DNA from: Deltaproteobacteria bacterium
GTDB lineage: Bacteria > SAR324 > NAC60-12
Direction: 5' to 3'
Assembly: GCA_002730365.1 (NCBI GenBank)
Contig: PBZZ01000002.1
Coordinates: 15,667-28,578 of the forward strand
Length of the DNA: 12,912 bases
The position numbers and the translations under genes are program-made. Shown here in pieces: positions 11,194 to 12,912 of this stretch; the first letter of the stretch is position 1, and each line of letters starts with the position of its first letter. The notes under the pieces were generated by a model, which saw only the letters and a list, made by a program, of their open reading frames with translations, ran no database searches and was not told where the DNA came from.

Positions 11194-12912
11194 TAGAACA
11201 TCTCAACAGGGGAAGCTTTACTATCTGCCATCAACCCATAACGAGTTTGGAAGAAATCATTAGCAGGTGGTTCGTAATCATTAGGTATAACAATAGGTGG
11301 TGCAACTGGAACTTCTTGATTACCACTAGATTGTACCTTATCTGGAAGATTTATTGTATTGACTGATGAACCACCACTCATGTCATTATAATCTGATTCT
11401 GCTGCAGATTCTTGACTATTAATATATCCACCCACATCACGATGTTTTACTGCATCTATATTTACCTTACCACCACCTGCAAATATTCCTAGTTCTGATA
11501 ATTTATCCATCAATGCAGTACCAGGTGGGAACGCTAGTCCTGCTTCTCTATCTTGTTTACGAGCAGCGAACCACTTATCATCACTTTGTTTTGCTGCATC
11601 ACTAGAGTTCAGAATAGGTACGAACTGTTGTGGTGGCATCATATTTCTCCTATACATGATATCCATGAAGTTCTTATTCTCATAGCCAGGTACTTTCTGT
11701 ACTCTTTGTACCAGATCTTTCTGGTGGTCTATCATATCTTCCGTACCGACACTTGCTATTCCGTCTTCGAAATGAGAATATGATTGATCCTCTACTATTT
11801 CACCATTCTTAGTTACAGTTTTCTCTTTTAATGTTGAGAATGCAACAACTAAGTGTTCGGGCTGAATCTGCCCCATCCTATATCCTATTTGACCGAAATG
11901 AGATATGTCTTTATCTTTCCAGTAGTCTTTATACTGTCCACCTTCCTTATATTGTGGGAGTAATCCACCAACACTAAAAGGTACTGAAAATCCTTTAGTT
12001 GTTGCCTCTGCCATTCTTCGATTAGTAAGACCAGGATTCGTACGGGTTGCAGGTGTATCAAACGGGACAACAAATGCACCACCTGCTGCCTTCTTTGGTA
12101 GTCCAACATACTCAGTACCATGACCTATGAAGCTAGTAGACTTACCACCATCCAATGATACAGGATAACCAGACTGAGGACCTGAGATCCATCCACCACC
12201 TGCAAATTTTGGTAACGCATCCTGTTCTTTTTGTAATTGTGCATGCCTCTTCATGTCGCCATCTTCGATGGCTTGCATCATATCTTCTTCCAGACTCATA
12301 TACGCCTTTTGAGCTTCCACTTGCTCTTTTGTCATATTACCGCCAGTTACCTCTCCCTTCTCAATAGTAGCATTATTCGTTGTACCCTTCACTTCTGGTG
12401 GTAGTTTTTCTGCACTATTATTCTCTTCTTTTCTTGCACCGTCTTCTAATTCATTTTCCTCTTTATTCTGATCCATCTTAGACTTGATACCCCAAGCAAG
12501 TAATGCTGTACCTGCTATTGCTGCAGCAAGAGGTCTTCTGGATATAAACCCAACGATTCCTTTAAAGAGACCAAATATACCCTTAAACATCCCTTTGAGA
12601 TTCTTAACTAATGCACCACTCTTAAACTGTTTTATTACAGTTCCAATACCTAGTTTAGCTAAACTTACTGGTGCAAACAGTACTGCCAATGCAGTGGCAA
12701 ATTTTAGAATACCAAACACACCACCAAAACTTAATGGTTTCTGCATAAACTCCATGAGACCACCAAGTCCCATGTCAATCATAAAGGTTGCTGTGTTAAG
12801 TAACCATTTACCTACCGTTCCTATTGCTTCTATAAACTTCTTCGTCTTCTTAATATTATCAGGTTTACTTGCCCATTTAAGTAAACTAAGCCCAACTAGA
12901 CCTGTGAATAGT
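11193..12912 (-). CDS. Large tail protein, tape-measure-like, C-terminal part (5' end outside the window)
   Basis: The frame is open from the window edge (12911) to TAA 11195-11193, at least 572 residues. The ATG at 12782 is only an internal Met: the 43 codons before it read as normal protein (for example KKTKKFIEAIGTVGKWLLN) and no ribosome site stands before it. Counting from that Met, residues 19-50 and 83-98 are hydrophobic helices; 104-170 are charged and probably coiled; from 193 the protein turns to Gly-rich segments (FAGGGWISGPQSGYPVSLDG, AAGGAFVVP, FAGGGKVN). Hydrophobic helices followed by GG-x-I-x-GP motifs are a common picture at the C-terminus of tape measure proteins. Its place before the gp27-like hub, where T4 has gp28/gp29, agrees. 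It could also be another hub or inner tail protein; no peptidase motif is visible. Confidence 0.62.
   Translation of the reverse strand, partial: LFTGLVGLSLLKWASKPDNIKKTKKFIEAIGTVGKWLLNTATFMIDMGLGGLMEFMQKPLSFGGVFGILKFATALAVLFAPVSLAKLGIGTVIKQFKSGALVKNLKGMFKGIFGLFKGIVGFISRRPLAAAIAGTALLAWGIKSKMDQNKEENELEDGARKEENNSAEKLPPEVKGTTNNATIEKGEVTGGNMTKEQVEAQKAYMSLEEDMMQAIEDGDMKRHAQLQKEQDALPKFAGGGWISGPQSGYPVSLDGGKSTSFIGHGTEYVGLPKKAAGGAFVVPFDTPATRTNPGLTNRRMAEATTKGFSVPFSVGGLLPQYKEGGQYKDYWKDKDISHFGQIGYRMGQIQPEHLVVAFSTLKEKTVTKNGEIVEDQSYSHFEDGIASVGTEDMIDHQKDLVQRVQKVPGYENKNFMDIMYRRNMMPPQQFVPILNSSDAAKQSDDKWFAARKQDREAGLAFPPGTALMDKLSELGIFAGGGKVNIDAVKHRDVGGYINSQESAAESDYNDMSGGSSVNTINLPDKVQSSGNQEVPVAPPIVIPNDYEPPANDFFQTRYGLMADSKASPVEMF

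Noticed and set aside
12780..12782. ATG 12782 as the true start of the tape-measure-like gene
   Set aside because: The frame continues with protein-like sequence to the window edge and no ribosome site precedes this ATG.
894..12912. Very frequent CAGGTGG/GCAGGTGG on the coding strand, possibly a Chi-like or packaging motif
   Set aside because: The copies I checked fall in frame as Ala-Gly-Gly (GCA GGT GG) in structural proteins, so codon preference and Gly-rich protein motifs explain them well enough.
1..12912. tRNA genes, CRISPR arrays, insertion sequences, integrase or attachment sites
   Set aside because: None was seen by eye; coding genes fill nearly all of the window and the gaps are under 50 bases.

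Overview
The window reads as part of the late, virion-building region of a T4-like marine cyanophage (cyanomyovirus). Three things point there. First, every credible gene lies on the minus strand, packed end to end, many with ATGA or TAATG stop/start overlaps. Second, the proteins are tail and baseplate components of types known from cyanomyoviruses: a gp5-like spike protein with an OB fold, a gp27-like hub protein, repeat-bearing fibre-like proteins and the large MALTRLKNI-type structural protein. Third, it carries a CpeT-type phycobiliprotein lyase homologue and a 2OG-Fe(II) oxygenase, both typical host-derived passengers of Synechococcus/Prochlorococcus phages. Base composition looks moderately AT-rich, as in such phages. 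No tRNA, CRISPR, insertion sequence or integrase was seen.

Layout in transcription order (right to left). 12912-11193: C-terminal part of a large tail protein with hydrophobic helices and Gly-rich motifs, tape-measure-like. 11193-9580: gp27-like baseplate hub protein. 9566-9559: a TATAAATA late-promoter box in the only sizeable gap near the hub genes. 9533-8242: three small or medium non-structural genes (75-aa acidic protein, prolyl-4-hydroxylase-like oxygenase, CpeT-like lyase). 8242-5564: gp5-like spike protein, 892 aa, without a recognisable lysozyme domain. 5564-4426: a cassette of five small genes coupled by stop/start overlaps or very short spacing. It includes a Phd/YefM antitoxin-like protein and a 57-aa gene that is easy to miss. 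4453-4446: a second TATAAATA box inside the last small gene. 4418-894: two fibre-like structural genes. 894-887: an AATAAATA box over a stop codon. 866-1: the start of a third large structural gene that leaves the window.

How it fits together. The hub (gp27-like), spike (gp5-like) and tape-measure-like proteins would form the axis of the contractile tail. The three distal proteins probably decorate the virion or recognise the host. The oxygenase and CpeT homologue sit between the two hub genes and probably share a late transcript with gp5, which is unusual timing for a metabolic gene. The small-gene cassette between spike and fibres is the least explained part. Its Phd/YefM-like member has no toxin beside it and could serve as an orphan antitoxin or DNA-binding regulator. 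All family assignments come from reading motifs by eye; no database search was run.
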